A DNA stretch of 32,500 bases from Chondrilla cf. caribensis (taxonomy: Eukaryota > Porifera > Demospongiae > Chondrillida > Chondrillidae), in contig OZ026550.1 in assembly GCA_964020155.1 (NCBI GenBank), forward strand, positions 4,358,852 through 4,391,351. The letters run 5' to 3'. A program made the translations under genes and the position numbers. Position 1 is the first letter of the stretch; each line of letters begins with the position of its first letter. The notes under the pieces were generated by a model. The model saw nothing but the letters and a program-made list of their open reading frames with translations, was not told the origin of the DNA and made no database searches. Of the stretch, positions 1 through 10,523 are shown one piece after another.

Positions 1-671
1 CCTATGAAAAAGGCTTTTATCAAAGTGCCAAATTTTTGATGGAAGGCACGAGTTTAACTTCCCAGTTCGAAACATTCATGATAATGACACCTAACTTTTC
101 ACTGCAGTGCTTGTTGATTTCTGAGATATGATGGTTTTTGTCGGTTTACGGGAAGAGGTAAAAAACATAAACAGTCACACGTTGACAACGGATATCAAGA
201 AGCATCGCAGTGAAAAGTTGGCTTTACCCTTCTTCTGCCCATGGTCAACGTATACATAGCTCTGGCTTCAGTTAAAATTTCCGCATTCTCCGAGAAGTTC
301 CGCTATGCTCAAAACCCCGAATGCTCATCCAGATCACGTTACTGTCACGAGGTTTGGATTATGTAAGCATGAATATATAATTTGTGCGACGGTGTCTATC
401 GTACATAATAAGCATAAGAAGAGGCAAATCTTTCTCACGAAAACATTTTAATAATAGACAATCTATAAAGGGAAGAAAAACATTTGGTTGCTGCTGTGTA
501 TTCATACAATTGATTTCGTGCCTTTCAATGTCGCTGATCATCATGCAGATTGCATGTGACTCGCCCACACTACCTGTGACTTAATTGTTAATTAGTTTAC
601 ATAACACCTTAACCACCAAATTCTAGTCGACGACCTCGAATCTCACATGTCATACCTCTGTGTGTTGTTAG
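1..671. other. Left flank, no gene recognised
   Basis: Short overlapping open frames exist on both strands (for example 359-584) but they mirror each other and show no recognisable domain. The only structure I see is an inverted repeat at 90-221, listed separately. Homology to the kinase units begins near 672, so the upstream part of unit A's kinase exon is absent here. Confidence 0.5.
90..221. repeat. Imperfect inverted repeat, arms of about 30 bp
   Basis: The arm at about 90-119 (containing AACTTTTCACTGCAGTGCTT) pairs with the reverse complement of about 192-221 (containing CGCAGTGAAAAGTTGG), with a few mismatches and a spacer of about 72 bp. It could be a hairpin or the ends of a small foldback element. 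I found no convincing target-site duplication. Confidence 0.5.
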
Positions 672-959
672 CAGTACTTGGATCTCTTCACTCCGGAGGA
701 AAATGAACTATTTCTTCCTATTTAGAACACATTGCACCAGAAAGATGCCCAGCTCAAACAGAAAGATGCCGAGCTACGACATAAAGATGAAGAAAGTGGT
801 CGTCAGTATGCCGTACTGCTTCATGAACGCCAACAGCTTCAACAAGAACGTGATCAACTTCGTCGTGAACGGGATCAGTTTCAACAAGAACGTGATCAAC
901 TTCGTCGTGAACGAGATCAGCTTCAACAAGAAAGTAGTCGCTCATTGTCTGCTAAACAA
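672..959 (+). pseudogene. Unit A: truncated kinase C-lobe plus coiled-coil relic
   Basis: The first part matches the kinase C-lobe of unit D: QYLDLFTPEENELFLPI is recognisable at about 675-722. The reading frame then meets a TAG (723-725) and continues, in the same frame, straight into the coiled coil (QKDAQLKQKDAELRHKDEE, then QQERDQLRRERDQ heptads). About 90 codons that separate these parts in units B to D are therefore deleted, and the whole N-terminal kinase domain is absent. The exon still ends at the conserved donor (CAA then GTGAGT at 960), phase 0, as in the other units. This is a broken paralogue, but the exon 3' end and its splice site survive, and an intact NHL exon follows 2.3 kb downstream. 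The 21-bp steps (QQERDQL, RRERDQ) show local heptad duplication. Confidence 0.75.
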
Positions 960-1622
960 GTGAGTTGTTTACATTTATTTGTATCCTTCTCTTCCATCAA
1001 ACCCTACATCATAACTCATTACCCCTTTCCTTCACTCAATGGTTTTTCTTACATAGTCCCACCCATTCTACCAGTCACGGTGACATTGCCACTGATTTGG
1101 TGGAATTGTAGCAAGTCCTCCATGAACTATGTCTGGTTTACAAAGTTGTGCTTAGTACGTACATGTGTGGCATGACAATTCAACTTTTCTGCTACAGAGT
1201 TGATAATATTTCGGTCAGTTGCTGTTATTCTTTTGAAATACTTTAATTAATTTTGTTATCTTAATTTCATGGTTGTTAAGGTGACCCTCTCACCTTCCCA
1301 CATACAGTGCATGGGAGGTTGAAATCCAAATATTTCAGTTGTCATATCATAATACTTCATGATAGGGGACTACATAAGGGGGTCATAATTCAACCCATTG
1401 ATTACCGTCGAGGTAAAAAGAGGATCTTGTTACTAGTGATATGGTCACTCCTCACACTACCAGCTATATGTATGGCCTAAGTATTGCAGCTGTAGAAGTA
1501 ATGTCATATTTTGCATCCTTCCATACACAATTGTAAGACATACAACTGCTTTCCCTACTTCAAACAAATCAATTTCCAGCTTTATTGTGTGGGAAATGGT
1601 ATTCGAGGAGCTGAATTATGAT

Positions 1623-1700
1623 CCACACACACACACACGAGCACACACATATAAACATCCACACACATAAACACATGCACACACACATGCATGCACACGA

Positions 1701-1771
<71 letters not shown>

Positions 1772-1788
1772 CACACACACACACACGT
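1623..1788. repeat. (AC)n microsatellite, compound
   Basis: Interrupted CA dinucleotide tract with a pure run at about 1702-1769. The long His-Thr or Cys-Val open frames across it are artefacts of the repeat. It sits at the same intron position as the tract at 17634 in unit C. Confidence 0.98.
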
Positions 1789-2914
1789 GTCATTACAAAA
1801 GAATTACCATAGAAGCAAAACTACAACTGTATTAGGATTTCACTACAATTTAACTAAGATATTTCAAGTACTAATGAATAGTAGAATACAATTTTACTGC
1901 AAGAGAATTACTATGTAACTATGAGTGAAATGCAATCCACTACGATGTATGTAGTGACATTTACAAGTATGATGAAATTGTGTTTACATTGCAATATTAT
2001 ATTTCCATGATGCATACTGTACATGTTTCACTATTGCACAGTGTATGTCAGTGTACTGTACAGACGGAGGGATAGTGTGTTTCAGTGTGTATGTAAATCA
2101 TATGTGATGGGATCAGAGAAAAGGGGTATTATCGCACTAAAAATCGATTCCGAGTTAACCCTACCAATTAAAACATGTGTACTAACCTACAGAATGCAGC
2201 TTAAATTTTCCATATAGCTACTTCGGTTCTGAAGATACATGCAAAAGAATGTTACACTCAATGAAGCCACATTTCCAAGAAAAGATAGAAAGTATATACA
2301 CTTACTTCCAAACATTCCGCCTATCCTTGTATAATTTGCGACATCATCTGGGCTATTTTATTATTACTTTTGTGTGAAATGCGAAAGTAAAGTATTTGAA
2401 ATTCAGTCATGCCTGCATGTTGGCTAGTTATGTTTAGATCATTGCAATAAAGTAAATCTAATGATAGTGTTATTTTTCTTTGCACGCATACACGGCGGTA
2501 GCCACATATTAACTGCTTATCAAATAAAATGGTGTATTTTCAATAGACAATAAATCAGCCATATATCTCCAAAATGCAAGTTGGAATGGTTTCCTCGCCT
2601 TCAGGGTACCTTCTACTAAACATTTAGATTGAATTTATTGCACAAAAAATTTGAAAAAATTACATGAAAACATGTTTTGACCCATCTGTTTATTCTAAAG
2701 TATGACATTACCCCATTTCTCAGATCCTACTGCATATAATTGTTTTGAACCTTGTATGTGAGAGAGGATGAGTCCCAATGTACATGCGGTACATGCATTA
2801 TCCACTTATCATGTGTTCACATATGTATGATGTTTATTTTCACATAGTACATACACACGTACACATATGAGTGATCACATGCATGCACCACCACACATAT
2901 CAGGCAAAGAACAT

Positions 2915-3019
<105 letters not shown>

Positions 3020-3248
3020 CACACACAATTACTCCAAGGCAAATTCACATGCTAATCAAGTTTGACATTTTACAAAAGCAATATAGAAATTTGCACATAC
3101 GTAAATTATCTGTGACTGCAGTAGCTACATATGAATACATATAATACTACACTATTTCCTGCAACCATTGCAGCCACTGTATAAGCTCAGGATAGCCCCA
3201 CTGATGGTCATCAGTTGTCTAGTAGTACTATTTGTTTATTCCCTTCAG

Positions 3249-4055
3249 GTTGTGAAGAAGCCATCAAGGAACTGGAAAGATATAAAGTGTCAGAAGATAC
3301 TGGAATGTGGTGGTCCATGTTGTGCTGTAACGACAAAAGGGAACCACATTGCTGTTGGTTTGCCTAAAAGCATTAAGATGTATGATAGGAATAGTACTAA
3401 ACCTCTGCACACCATAGCAGATAGTCAGCTGTGTGGTGAGCTGTCTGGTGTCACATTCTATGACCAAGAGAACATTTTAGTATCAGACTATTCCAATAAC
3501 AACATTAAAATGTTCACCATACAAGGACGACATGTTCGTACAATAGACCGAGGAAGTACCACATTCGAACCCTCGCAAATCGCTATCAGTCCGGATGGAC
3601 ACATATATGTTTGGGATGATGCCAATCACTGTGTTTGTGTTTTTGATGTAAATGGAGAGCTTCTGTTTACCTTTGGACCAGGTTCACATGGTAGTGGTGA
3701 TGAAGGCTTTAATTACCCTCAAGACCTATGTTTTGCCAATGATGGCTTACTTTACATTACTGACGCTGACAATAGAAGCATTTGTGTATACAATGAACAT
3801 GGTCAATTCATTAGAAAGTTCACCACTACTTACCAGCCAGCCTGTATAGATGCCACTGATTGTGGACATCTTATTGTTACTTCAGCATTGTTTAACAATG
3901 TCATGATATACACCACTGGAGGTGACTTAGTTCATGTATTTGGGGAATGTGGTATGGATTCTGAACAATTTCACTTTCCTTTTGGTGTATCAGTAGACAG
4001 TGATGGTTTCATTTACATTGCTGATCATTTTAATAGTCGTATTCAAGTGTTTTGA
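3249..4055 (+). CDS. Unit A NHL-repeat beta-propeller exon
   Basis: The acceptor CCTTCAG precedes GTT GTG AAG AAG in phase 0, and the exon runs 268 codons to TGA. It encodes VVKKPSRNWKDIKCQ, then six NHL-type blades. Each blade has the pattern P-x-x-[ILV]-x[VI]-x-x-[DN]-G-x-[IL]-Y-[IV]-x-D-x-x-N-x-x-[IV]-x-[VM][FY], for example DGHIYVWDDANHCVCVFD and DGFIYIADHFNSRIQVF at the end. NHL propellers bind protein or RNA ligands, as in TRIM-NHL proteins. No signal peptide or membrane segment belongs to this exon; the hydrophobic frame just upstream is the polypyrimidine tract. The linked kinase exon of unit A is a relic, so this exon is either a stand-alone remnant or is reached by splicing from another unit. 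It is the most divergent of the four at the exposed blade loops. No canonical AATAAA lies within about 200 bp downstream. Confidence 0.85.
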   Translation, partial: VVKKPSRNWKDIKCQKILECGGPCCAVTTKGNHIAVGLPKSIKMYDRNSTKPLHTIADSQLCGELSGVTFYDQENILVSDYSNNNIKMFTIQGRHVRTIDRGSTTFEPSQIAISPDGHIYVWDDANHCVCVFDVNGELLFTFGPGSHGSGDEGFNYPQDLCFANDGLLYITDADNRSICVYNEHGQFIRKFTTTYQPACIDATDCGHLIVTSALFNNVMIYTTGGDLVHVFGECGMDSEQFHFPFGVSVDSDGFIYIADHFNSRIQVF

Positions 4056-4414
4056 CTTTCAATGTCTTCCGTGTGTCAGATACTTTGAACAACACTCTTT
4101 ATGTACATGTACTTTCTATTCCAATTGTATCTTTTTAAACATTATTTTAACATTTGAAATTATGTTTGTATTTTTGTTACTGTGAACGTACTATTTGTAT
4201 TTAAATGAAATTATTCAATAATGATGATTTGATGTCGTATGAGTCCACCTCTATGGTCGACGTCACTGATGTCTATTGTGACCACTTTTCTTGATCACGT
4301 GATAATACCTTCATTGGCCCCCTGGATCCTTGATCCCCTGGAATCCGTCCACTGTAAGAGTCCCAATGTACAGACCTTATAAGGTAAACGTGAGCACGCG
4401 CGTCTATTGTTTGA

Positions 4415-4433
4415 TGACGTCATTGAACACGTG
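4415..4433. promoter_or_regulatory. CRE palindrome plus E-box (unit A)
   Basis: TGACGTCA at 4415-4422 and CACGTG at 4428-4433, about 100 bp upstream of a conserved ATG mini-exon. TGACGTCA recurs at the matching place in units B (13247) and D (27490). The E-box is kept in D, but in B it is changed to CATGTG. These motifs are classical bZIP (CREB/ATF) and bHLH sites; their use here is inferred. Confidence 0.5.
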
Positions 4434-4533
4434 TCCATTGTGTGATCGCTTCGACCTTTGAAGTTTTGTCAAGAACTTCCATTTTCTCTTTCGAACCGTA
4501 TAAAATGAAGAAGCATATGTAGCAAGGAGAGTG

Positions 4534-4543
4534 ATGTCAAGAG
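4534..4543 (+). other. Candidate mini first exon (Met-Ser-Arg) with GTAAG donor
   Basis: ATG TCA AGA G is followed directly by GTAAG, a good splice donor giving phase 1. The same arrangement is at 13375 (unit B) and 27624 (unit D). In unit C (20240) the donor is changed to ATAAT. It could be the 5' end of the RhoGAP-like gene that follows in each unit. This is inferred from position and conservation only. Confidence 0.35.
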
Positions 4544-4598
4544 GTAAGACATCACCATGTACATGTACGTATATATACCGCCACAACTCCTATCAATG

Positions 4599-4796
4599 TA
4601 CCAACCGGATCTAGTGTAGTGCCTGGACCAGACATTTATCAATGTATAATTAATCTTATAACCCTAATCTTAAAAGGTTGGGGTAGAAGTAGGGTAGGGT
4701 TGGGTAGAGGTAGGGTAGGGTAGGAGTTAGGGTTAAAGTACTTATATATTGACTAATTTATAGCTGGTCCAGGCACTGCACTTGATCCTACCGACC
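4599..4796. mobile_element. MITE with 8-bp TSD and telomere-like core
   Basis: Element 4607-4788 (182 bp). The termini are inverted: GGATCTAGTGTAGTGCCTGG at the left, and the reverse complement of the right end reads GGATCAAGTGCAGTGCCTGG, followed by ACCAG in both. It is flanked by TACCAACC (4599-4606) and TACCGACC (4789-4796), an 8-bp duplication with one mismatch. Unit D has a single TACCGACC at the homologous empty site near 27778. The size and TSD length fit a non-autonomous hAT-type element. The core (about 4655-4735) is rich in AGGGT/TTAGGG-like motifs. Confidence 0.8.
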
Positions 4797-7418
4797 TATA
4801 GCTATATCGAATGACTTGCAACACATTCCCCATCAGCCGTCCTCTTCTCTACTTGCCTATCACATCGATCACGGCCACTCAGTCTCTTCTAATCCTAGAC
4901 TAGTACGTGTACATGTAGCTATAGTAAGACGATGTAATTTGTTGGACTGTATTCCTTACCCAAGTGATAACCATGTTGAAGGAAGTGTTGTCTGAAGTGC
5001 ACGTGTGTACCAGTCCACCTGTAAAGTTGCAGCCAGTCATGCAGTAGAATTATCTGTAGTCTAACTATCTCCTGTCGGTCTCTTTATACTGTCCATGCAT
5101 TCTTCAACCACCCCCCATCAAACGAAGGAGGTGACTGTATACCACAGCTAGTAGTGTATAGAGTCTGATGTTGATTTGATCCTGTGCCATTGAGTGCAGT
5201 GTATTGTTAAGGAGGTATATTCCAGCCTGGTGGTGGAAGTGGTGTGGTGGGACAGTCCACTCATGAATAATGGTGATGTTGTAGATATTTTGATACTTCT
5301 GTAACAGTGATGGTGATCCGCCCGCACATTGTTGTGACCATGTGTGTTATTGTTCAATTTTTGATGGAAGTCTTTCCTGTTAAGGGCGTATATTCCATCC
5401 TGTTTTCAGTTCATCTTCTTTCTCTGACAACCTTGCTTACTCAACTCCTCCTCTTTTTCCTCAGTGAGAACTGGTCCTCCATAGCATAGTGTGAACTGGT
5501 TGATTGTGGAGTGTGTGTGTAGTCCGTACATAGATACCTACCCCAAGTCATCTATTCCTACCCTGTCTAGTACCCACCTCACTGTACATTAGCTTCATAT
5601 GGTGTCTGCACTGTTTGTTAGGACAGTTCCTGGAAAGTATCATTCACTGAACACTCGAGTGGAGATCGGGTCAGGTCATCTGTGATAACTCCTGACAAAG
5701 TGGTTGGTAGACTCTGAGGATGAGGAGAGCCCCACCACTTGTGACTACACTTGTCAGTATCGAGAGGTCAGTTGGTGGAGGAGAGTTGTCTGAGAAGACA
5801 GTGGAAGAGGTCTCAGTGTAGCACCAACCCAGAGGCAGTGAGTGGTGTGAGTGAGAGTGTGTAAGTGACAGGGACCAGCAGACATTGATAAGCACTGTGT
5901 GTGGTGTGGTCTATATTCCATGTCCTGTACTGTATCCTGTATACTTGTCTGTGAAGTGTGTGCACGTCCAGTTCAACCTGGGTATGAAGGTTGGTGTTGT
6001 GACCAGATCTATAATATGCTGTGAAGGTATATAGGATGATACCTGAAAATAGACAACTAACACTCCTAGAGGTCATGGGCAGTTGGGACTAACCTGATGT
6101 AATGTCAATACTGTAAGTGGTTGTATGTGTGAGAATATTTATATGTAGAATAATGGGAGGCTTTGGTGTGTGTATATGCCTGTATGGAGTGAACCTTGTC
6201 TGTCAATAATCGAATGTATCAATTATCAGACACTCAGATCTCAAAAAGTATTAAGCTATTGACTTCAAATAAAGAACATCAAATTATTAGTTGATAGATA
6301 AGGAAGCCATACGTACTATAAAGTTTGTACTTTTGCCTATCTTCCCAATATTCACACAATTCATGTCCGGTAAAATTGATTGATCTGTTCACTATTCAAC
6401 AAGGTCTTCCAGTCGAGTACAAATGCAAATTTCTTTCATGAAAGAAAATTCACCAAAAATCTCACTTGTGAAGACAAGTTCTTATGGTTCATCCTGATAG
6501 CAGGTGTCTTTGTCTGTCAGTTTGGGTCAGGACATCTCAGTTCGTCATTAAGGACAGAATGTATAATGTTGGAGACAATGGTTTTATTGTATGTTTTCCT
6601 GCCAAAAGTGTAATTATGTATGTAGCAAGCAATCTCCCAAGTTGCACAATCTACAGTTTTCCACTCTGTTTCAACATCATCTCATTTGTCTATTTCCGAG
6701 TTGTTTTGGGAGTGCCACAGGATTGCCTATGTCCACTATGAATATAATTATATCCTCAAAGCTCACATTCTTGCAACCACAAATGGCAGGCCTTTCAAAG
6801 TACACCTGTAACTTTACTGATGATACCTACCATAATGTACTGTATTCAATATGTAGTACCCTGTACTAAACTGCATGGTACATGAACTAAATTTGTTTGA
6901 TTGGTACTGTTTTATGATAAATGAAATTGATGGTGATTGTACGTAGATCATGAACTTGCTCATAACAGAAGTTGTGGTAACTGGTACCTGTCACTTACCA
7001 GTTGTACAGTTGATGGATACAAGGTGAACTAGTCTGCATAGCCAACAGCTGTGAGTACTGACAGTGGATGTACTTTCAAGTGACTGATTCATCTCTGCTG
7101 TGAGGTCCGAAGCTAAAGGACATTGTCAACCCATACCCATCTTGTGTGGGATTCAACAAGTTTTCTTTCAGACAAATGACCTACAATGTACTTTGTTAGT
7201 GGGATGGTGATATTGTCATGTGCGGTCAATGGTGTAGTAAACACCTTGCATTCCTTACCTGTATTACTGTCTCTATAGGATATAGGTATGTACATCTACA
7301 CCCATTCCACTACCATTGATGCAGTACACAGCATGTTATTTACAGTTGCTTCCACTTTTATTTCATCCACTAAACTATAGTATTGAGTATTGTTCCTCAT
7401 TCTGTTCTCTTCCACAAG
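4797..7418. other. Unit A spacer, no gene recognised
   Basis: The stretch 4840-5400 is closely repeated in unit D (27780-28400) and absent from B and C. The stretch 5500-6900 has no counterpart in the window. The stretch 6920-7418 is nearly identical to 13690-14216 of unit B. Several open frames of 60-90 codons occur on either strand, but none shows a known domain or a consistent pattern of conservation. Confidence 0.5.
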
Positions 7419-7781
7419 ACCCTACTGTGGACATTGGTACATTGGATGTAGACATCACAAGTACCTCTAGTGCTGTGGAGGACTTTTTCAAGCTTCTTCC
7501 CAATCCTTTGATTGATGTGAAGAATCCACTTTAGTTATTGAGTACAACATCATGCACAAGAGATGTTATTGTCCTCAGTAAGTTGAAGTGTGTATTACTG
7601 TGTGTACATGTAGTATGCATGTGTGCATGTGTGTGTATCTGCTTCTCTTTGTACTAGTGTACATTTGTGTTTCATTCTTGTGTGTGTTGTTAGTGATACT
7701 GTGCGCGCATACTCCTATGGATTACATGTAACTGTTTAGTCTCTCAAAGTACTGTTTTTTGTGTGTATAATGCATGCATGC

Positions 7782-7845
<64 letters not shown>

Positions 7846-8142
7846 CTATGCAAGACCATCACTGCACTACACACATCCTTTGTTGATATTGCATATTTCC
7901 TCCATGAGCTGAAGGTACAGTACATGTGTACCTAATCTTTATTGACATGTATACATGTCCTTGAGTCTGGCTATGCAAGCCCATTCCAATACCATTCCTG
8001 GTTTCCCCTTGTCCTCCTGAGATTCCTCACTTCATCTCCTTTGTGTATTCTTGTTGGTTCTTCCAGGTTGTGGGTGAACAGTGAAGTGAACAGGATGACT
8101 GTCTACAACCTGGTGATTGTTTTCTGGTCCACCCTAATGTGA
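7419..8142 (+). pseudogene. Unit A RhoGAP C-terminal half, three-exon relic
   Basis: Exon 1 (7419-7577) reads STSSAVEDFFKLLPNPL, like the RhoGAP helix carrying the K-x-F-x-R-x-L-P-x-P-L motif. Exon 2 (7855-7914, 20 codons) contains LHTSFVDIAYFLHELK, which aligns with the 'L-x-x-L-x-H-L-x-x-V' helix. Exon 3 (from 8067) contains NSEVNRMTVYNL and FWSTLM, matching the 'N-x-M-T-x-x-N-L-A-x-x-F-G-P-x-L-M' core. Borders are consensus (CAAG/GTAAGT, CAAG/GTACAG, CCAG). Lesions: a stop TAG in exon 1 after the NPL region, one extra G near the start of exon 3 (GTTGTGGG), and TGA where the conserved Arg after LM is expected. The N-terminal half with the catalytic arginine finger is not found. All four units carry the same type of lesions, so the gene was probably dead before the tandem duplication. 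The identification rests on motif memory only. Confidence 0.6.
7784..7844. repeat. (GT)n microsatellite, unit A
   Basis: GT run ending only about 10 bp before the acceptor of RhoGAP-relic exon 2. It is in the same place in units B, C and D with different lengths. Confidence 0.98.
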
Positions 8143-8493
8143 CCTCTGATAATGGATCTGACCAACCGGACTTTGTCCTATACACTTCCATTGAATGATG
8201 TGAATTCTAATATTATAATATTCATCATGATATTTCAGCAAGGAACCTGCAATATAACGAATGCCCATGTATTATAATGTTAGGTAACAATACTATACAT
8301 ACAATTGTGTATCTGTACGTTGCACAAACTATGCCTTCTCTCTAGCTACTAGACACCACTCTCAGACTATGCATAATATTATTATGGCACTATATACTTG
8401 TACAGTCACCTCATCAATAGCCACTTATAATTACAAGATCATAATGATGATAATAAAGCAATGACCTAATTTGGTATATGTAGGCGTGGTCAA
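8143..8493. other. Spacer upstream of unit B kinase
   Basis: No gene recognised. The sequence is nearly identical to 14791-15142 upstream of the unit C kinase, including the region just before the CRE. Confidence 0.6.
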
Positions 8494-8501
8494 TGACGTC
8501 A
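8494..8501. promoter_or_regulatory. CRE palindrome upstream of unit B kinase
   Basis: TGACGTCA lies 78 bp before the kinase ATG, in the context GGCGTGGTCAATGACGTCAT. It is conserved at 15143 in unit C. Unit D has only a half-matching ATTACGTCA near 23883. A CREB/ATF-type site is inferred. Confidence 0.5.
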
Positions 8502-8578
8502 TTGCTGTCCTCCGCATCCTTGCTTGATATCTGTACCCCGTTGTCCACAAAACGCATCGTTCACAAATTTCGTTAGGA

Positions 8579-9847
8579 ATGTCGTCGATCCAACCATACA
8601 GTTTCTCCGAACACTTCACCTCCTTAATAATAACGGGGATCCAGTTGACGGGAAAGATTCTCGGGAAGGGATCGGACGCCACCGTGAAAGAAGTCAACTG
8701 GGTCGGTACCTCGTGTGCAGCTAAGCAGCTCCACGAAATCCTCCTCGAAGACGACTCTCCCGGCGGAGCCAAGCGGTTCGTTGATAATTTCGAGAAGGAA
8801 TGCATGACGTGGTCCAAACTAATCCATCCTCATATCGTCCAGTTCCTCGGAGTGTACTTCTTGTCGGGATCTCGTGTCCCCATGTTGATCCTGGAGAAGA
8901 TGGACACAAGTCTAAGACACTATCTGGAGAAACACAACAAAGACGAATTTGTTCTTCCTGACAAAATCTACGTCCTTCGTCAAGTAGTTCAAGCTCTGAG
9001 CTACCTCCACAGTCGCAGTCCACCCCTTGTCCACCACGACCTCAGTCCCAATAACGTCCTACTAAATGAGGTCTCCTTGCAAGCCAAAGTGACAGACTTT
9101 GGTATGACACGAGCCATGGATCCCTCCAAGATGACCCGTAAATCTTCAGCTAAAGGTACGCATGCCTTTATGCCTCCGGAGGCTCTTCACAGCCCTCCAA
9201 GGTATGATGAGAAGTTGGACGTGTTCTCTTACGGGAATGTGATTGTCACCACGGTGATCCATGACTGGCCCGAGCCAGGTCCACCCAACAAATACCAAGG
9301 TGACAAGTTGATAGCACTGACAGAATTTCAACGACGCGAGCAGTATCTCAATCAGTTCAATCATATAGAGAACAACCTGTTTCTACCAATCGTTCGTTCT
9401 TGTTTAGAGAATCGTCCACACCAGCGTCCTTCCAGTTTCAATCTTGTGATCCGGATGAGAGAGATTGAGGGATCTCATCCTAGAGTACCTGCAACCTCTT
9501 CAAGTACATCACCACTAGGTCAGGATCCGAACCATCTCCATCAAGAGTTGACCATCAAGGAGAACACCATTCGTCAGAAAGATGTCCAGCTCAGAGAACA
9601 GACTGCCCAGCTCAGAGAACAGACCGCCCAGCTCCAACAGAAAGATGCACAGCTCAGAGAAAAGGATGCGGAACTCGAACAGCAGCATACCTTGCTACAG
9701 CAAAAAGATGCCCAGCTCAAACAGAAAGATGCTGAACTTCGACATAAAGATGAAGAAAGTAGTCGTCAGTATGCCATGCTGCTTCATGAATACCACCAGC
9801 TTCATCAAGAACGACGAGCAAGTAGGCGCCCATTGTCTGCTAATCCC
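8579..9847 (+). CDS. Unit B protein kinase plus coiled-coil exon
   Basis: 423 codons in one exon. ATG is chosen because MSSIQPYSFSEHF is shared by units B, C and D, whereas the extra upstream frame in C is not. Kinase domain, residues about 22-300: glycine loop G29-K-G31-S-D-A-T-V36 (third Gly is Ala), ATP lysine K49 in CAAKQL, alpha-C Glu E74, catalytic loop VHHDLSPNNVLL (D154, N159; HRD is HHD and the usual loop Lys is Ser156), DFG 173-175, FMPPE 198-201, D214 and G219, and the final Arg in RPSS. The DFG and PPE regions look most like the tyrosine-kinase-like (TKL) Ser/Thr group. Residues about 320-415 form a heptad coiled coil (QLREQTA, QLKQKDAE), probably for oligomerisation. The exon ends in phase 0 at GTGAGT (9848), and the next in-frame unit is the NHL exon at 12049. 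No signal peptide or membrane segment is seen, so the protein is probably cytosolic. Activity is likely but not certain given the HHD and Ser substitutions. Confidence 0.85.
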
Positions 9848-10454
9848 GTGAGTTGTTCACATTTATTTGTATCCTTCTCTTCCATCAAACCCTACATCAC
9901 AACTCATCATCCCTTTCCTTCACTCAATGGTTTGTCTTACATAGTCCCACCCATTCTACCACAGTCACTGTGACATTGCCACTGGTTGGTGGAATTGTAA
10001 CAATATCTCCACAAACTACATCACACTCAGCCTGAGGACATTTGTGTGCTGAAATGGATGTGCAGGCATACTAGGTTCCACAGTGTGTAACTACTACATG
10101 TACAGCTCATTCTCATGTGTCCCCTTATGTACCAGACATGGTATCATCAACCAGACACAACTACATGTGTCTCCTTGTTTTGACCTGTTGTTGACATGTT
10201 GTTGTGTATAATGTGTACTTGTATGTAATGTGTGTGAGTGGTCCTATGATGATGTAATGTAGTACATACTGAATGTGGCGAATGTCCATACCTAAGGAGA
10301 AGGTACCTTGTGTGGATGCTTCTTACAATTATGTAATGTGTACATGTGGGTATTGTGGGTCAATGTTATATGTGCACGTTAAAGAAACCTTGACATATCG
10401 TAAACTGATTACACCGAAAATACAATAACATAACAGTGAGTTTACATAAAGATA

Positions 10455-10471
10455 TATTATTATTATTATTA

Positions 10472-10521
<50 letters not shown>
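10455..10521. repeat. (TTA)n microsatellite
   Basis: ATT/TTA trinucleotide run with one interruption. The poly-Asn open frame on the minus strand is an artefact. Confidence 0.97.

Positions 10522-10523
<2 letters not shown>

Noticed and set aside
1582..1918. Long His-Thr and Cys-Val open frames here and at every CA/GT tract (2817-3065, 11581-11889, 14195-14608, 17496-17825, 30823-31322)
   Set aside because: They are dinucleotide repeats, which are open in several frames on both strands by composition.
3168..3248. Hydrophobic N-terminal extension (MVISCLVVLFVYSLQ) upstream of the unit A NHL exon, resembling a signal anchor
   Set aside because: It is the translated polypyrimidine tract of the acceptor. 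The frame is lost in unit C by a 5-bp insertion and the ATG is ACG in unit D, so it is not conserved as protein.
7113..7295. 60-codon minus-strand frame repeated at 13882-14064
   Set aside because: The two DNA segments are near-identical over a much longer stretch, so conservation is not specific to coding; no domain.
9918..10035. Possible alternative 3' exon after the kinase donor (frame with VTVTLPLVGGIVTIS)
   Set aside because: Two frames are open equally, the AG acceptor is changed in unit C (ATAATC), and unit A diverges. Support is too weak to annotate.
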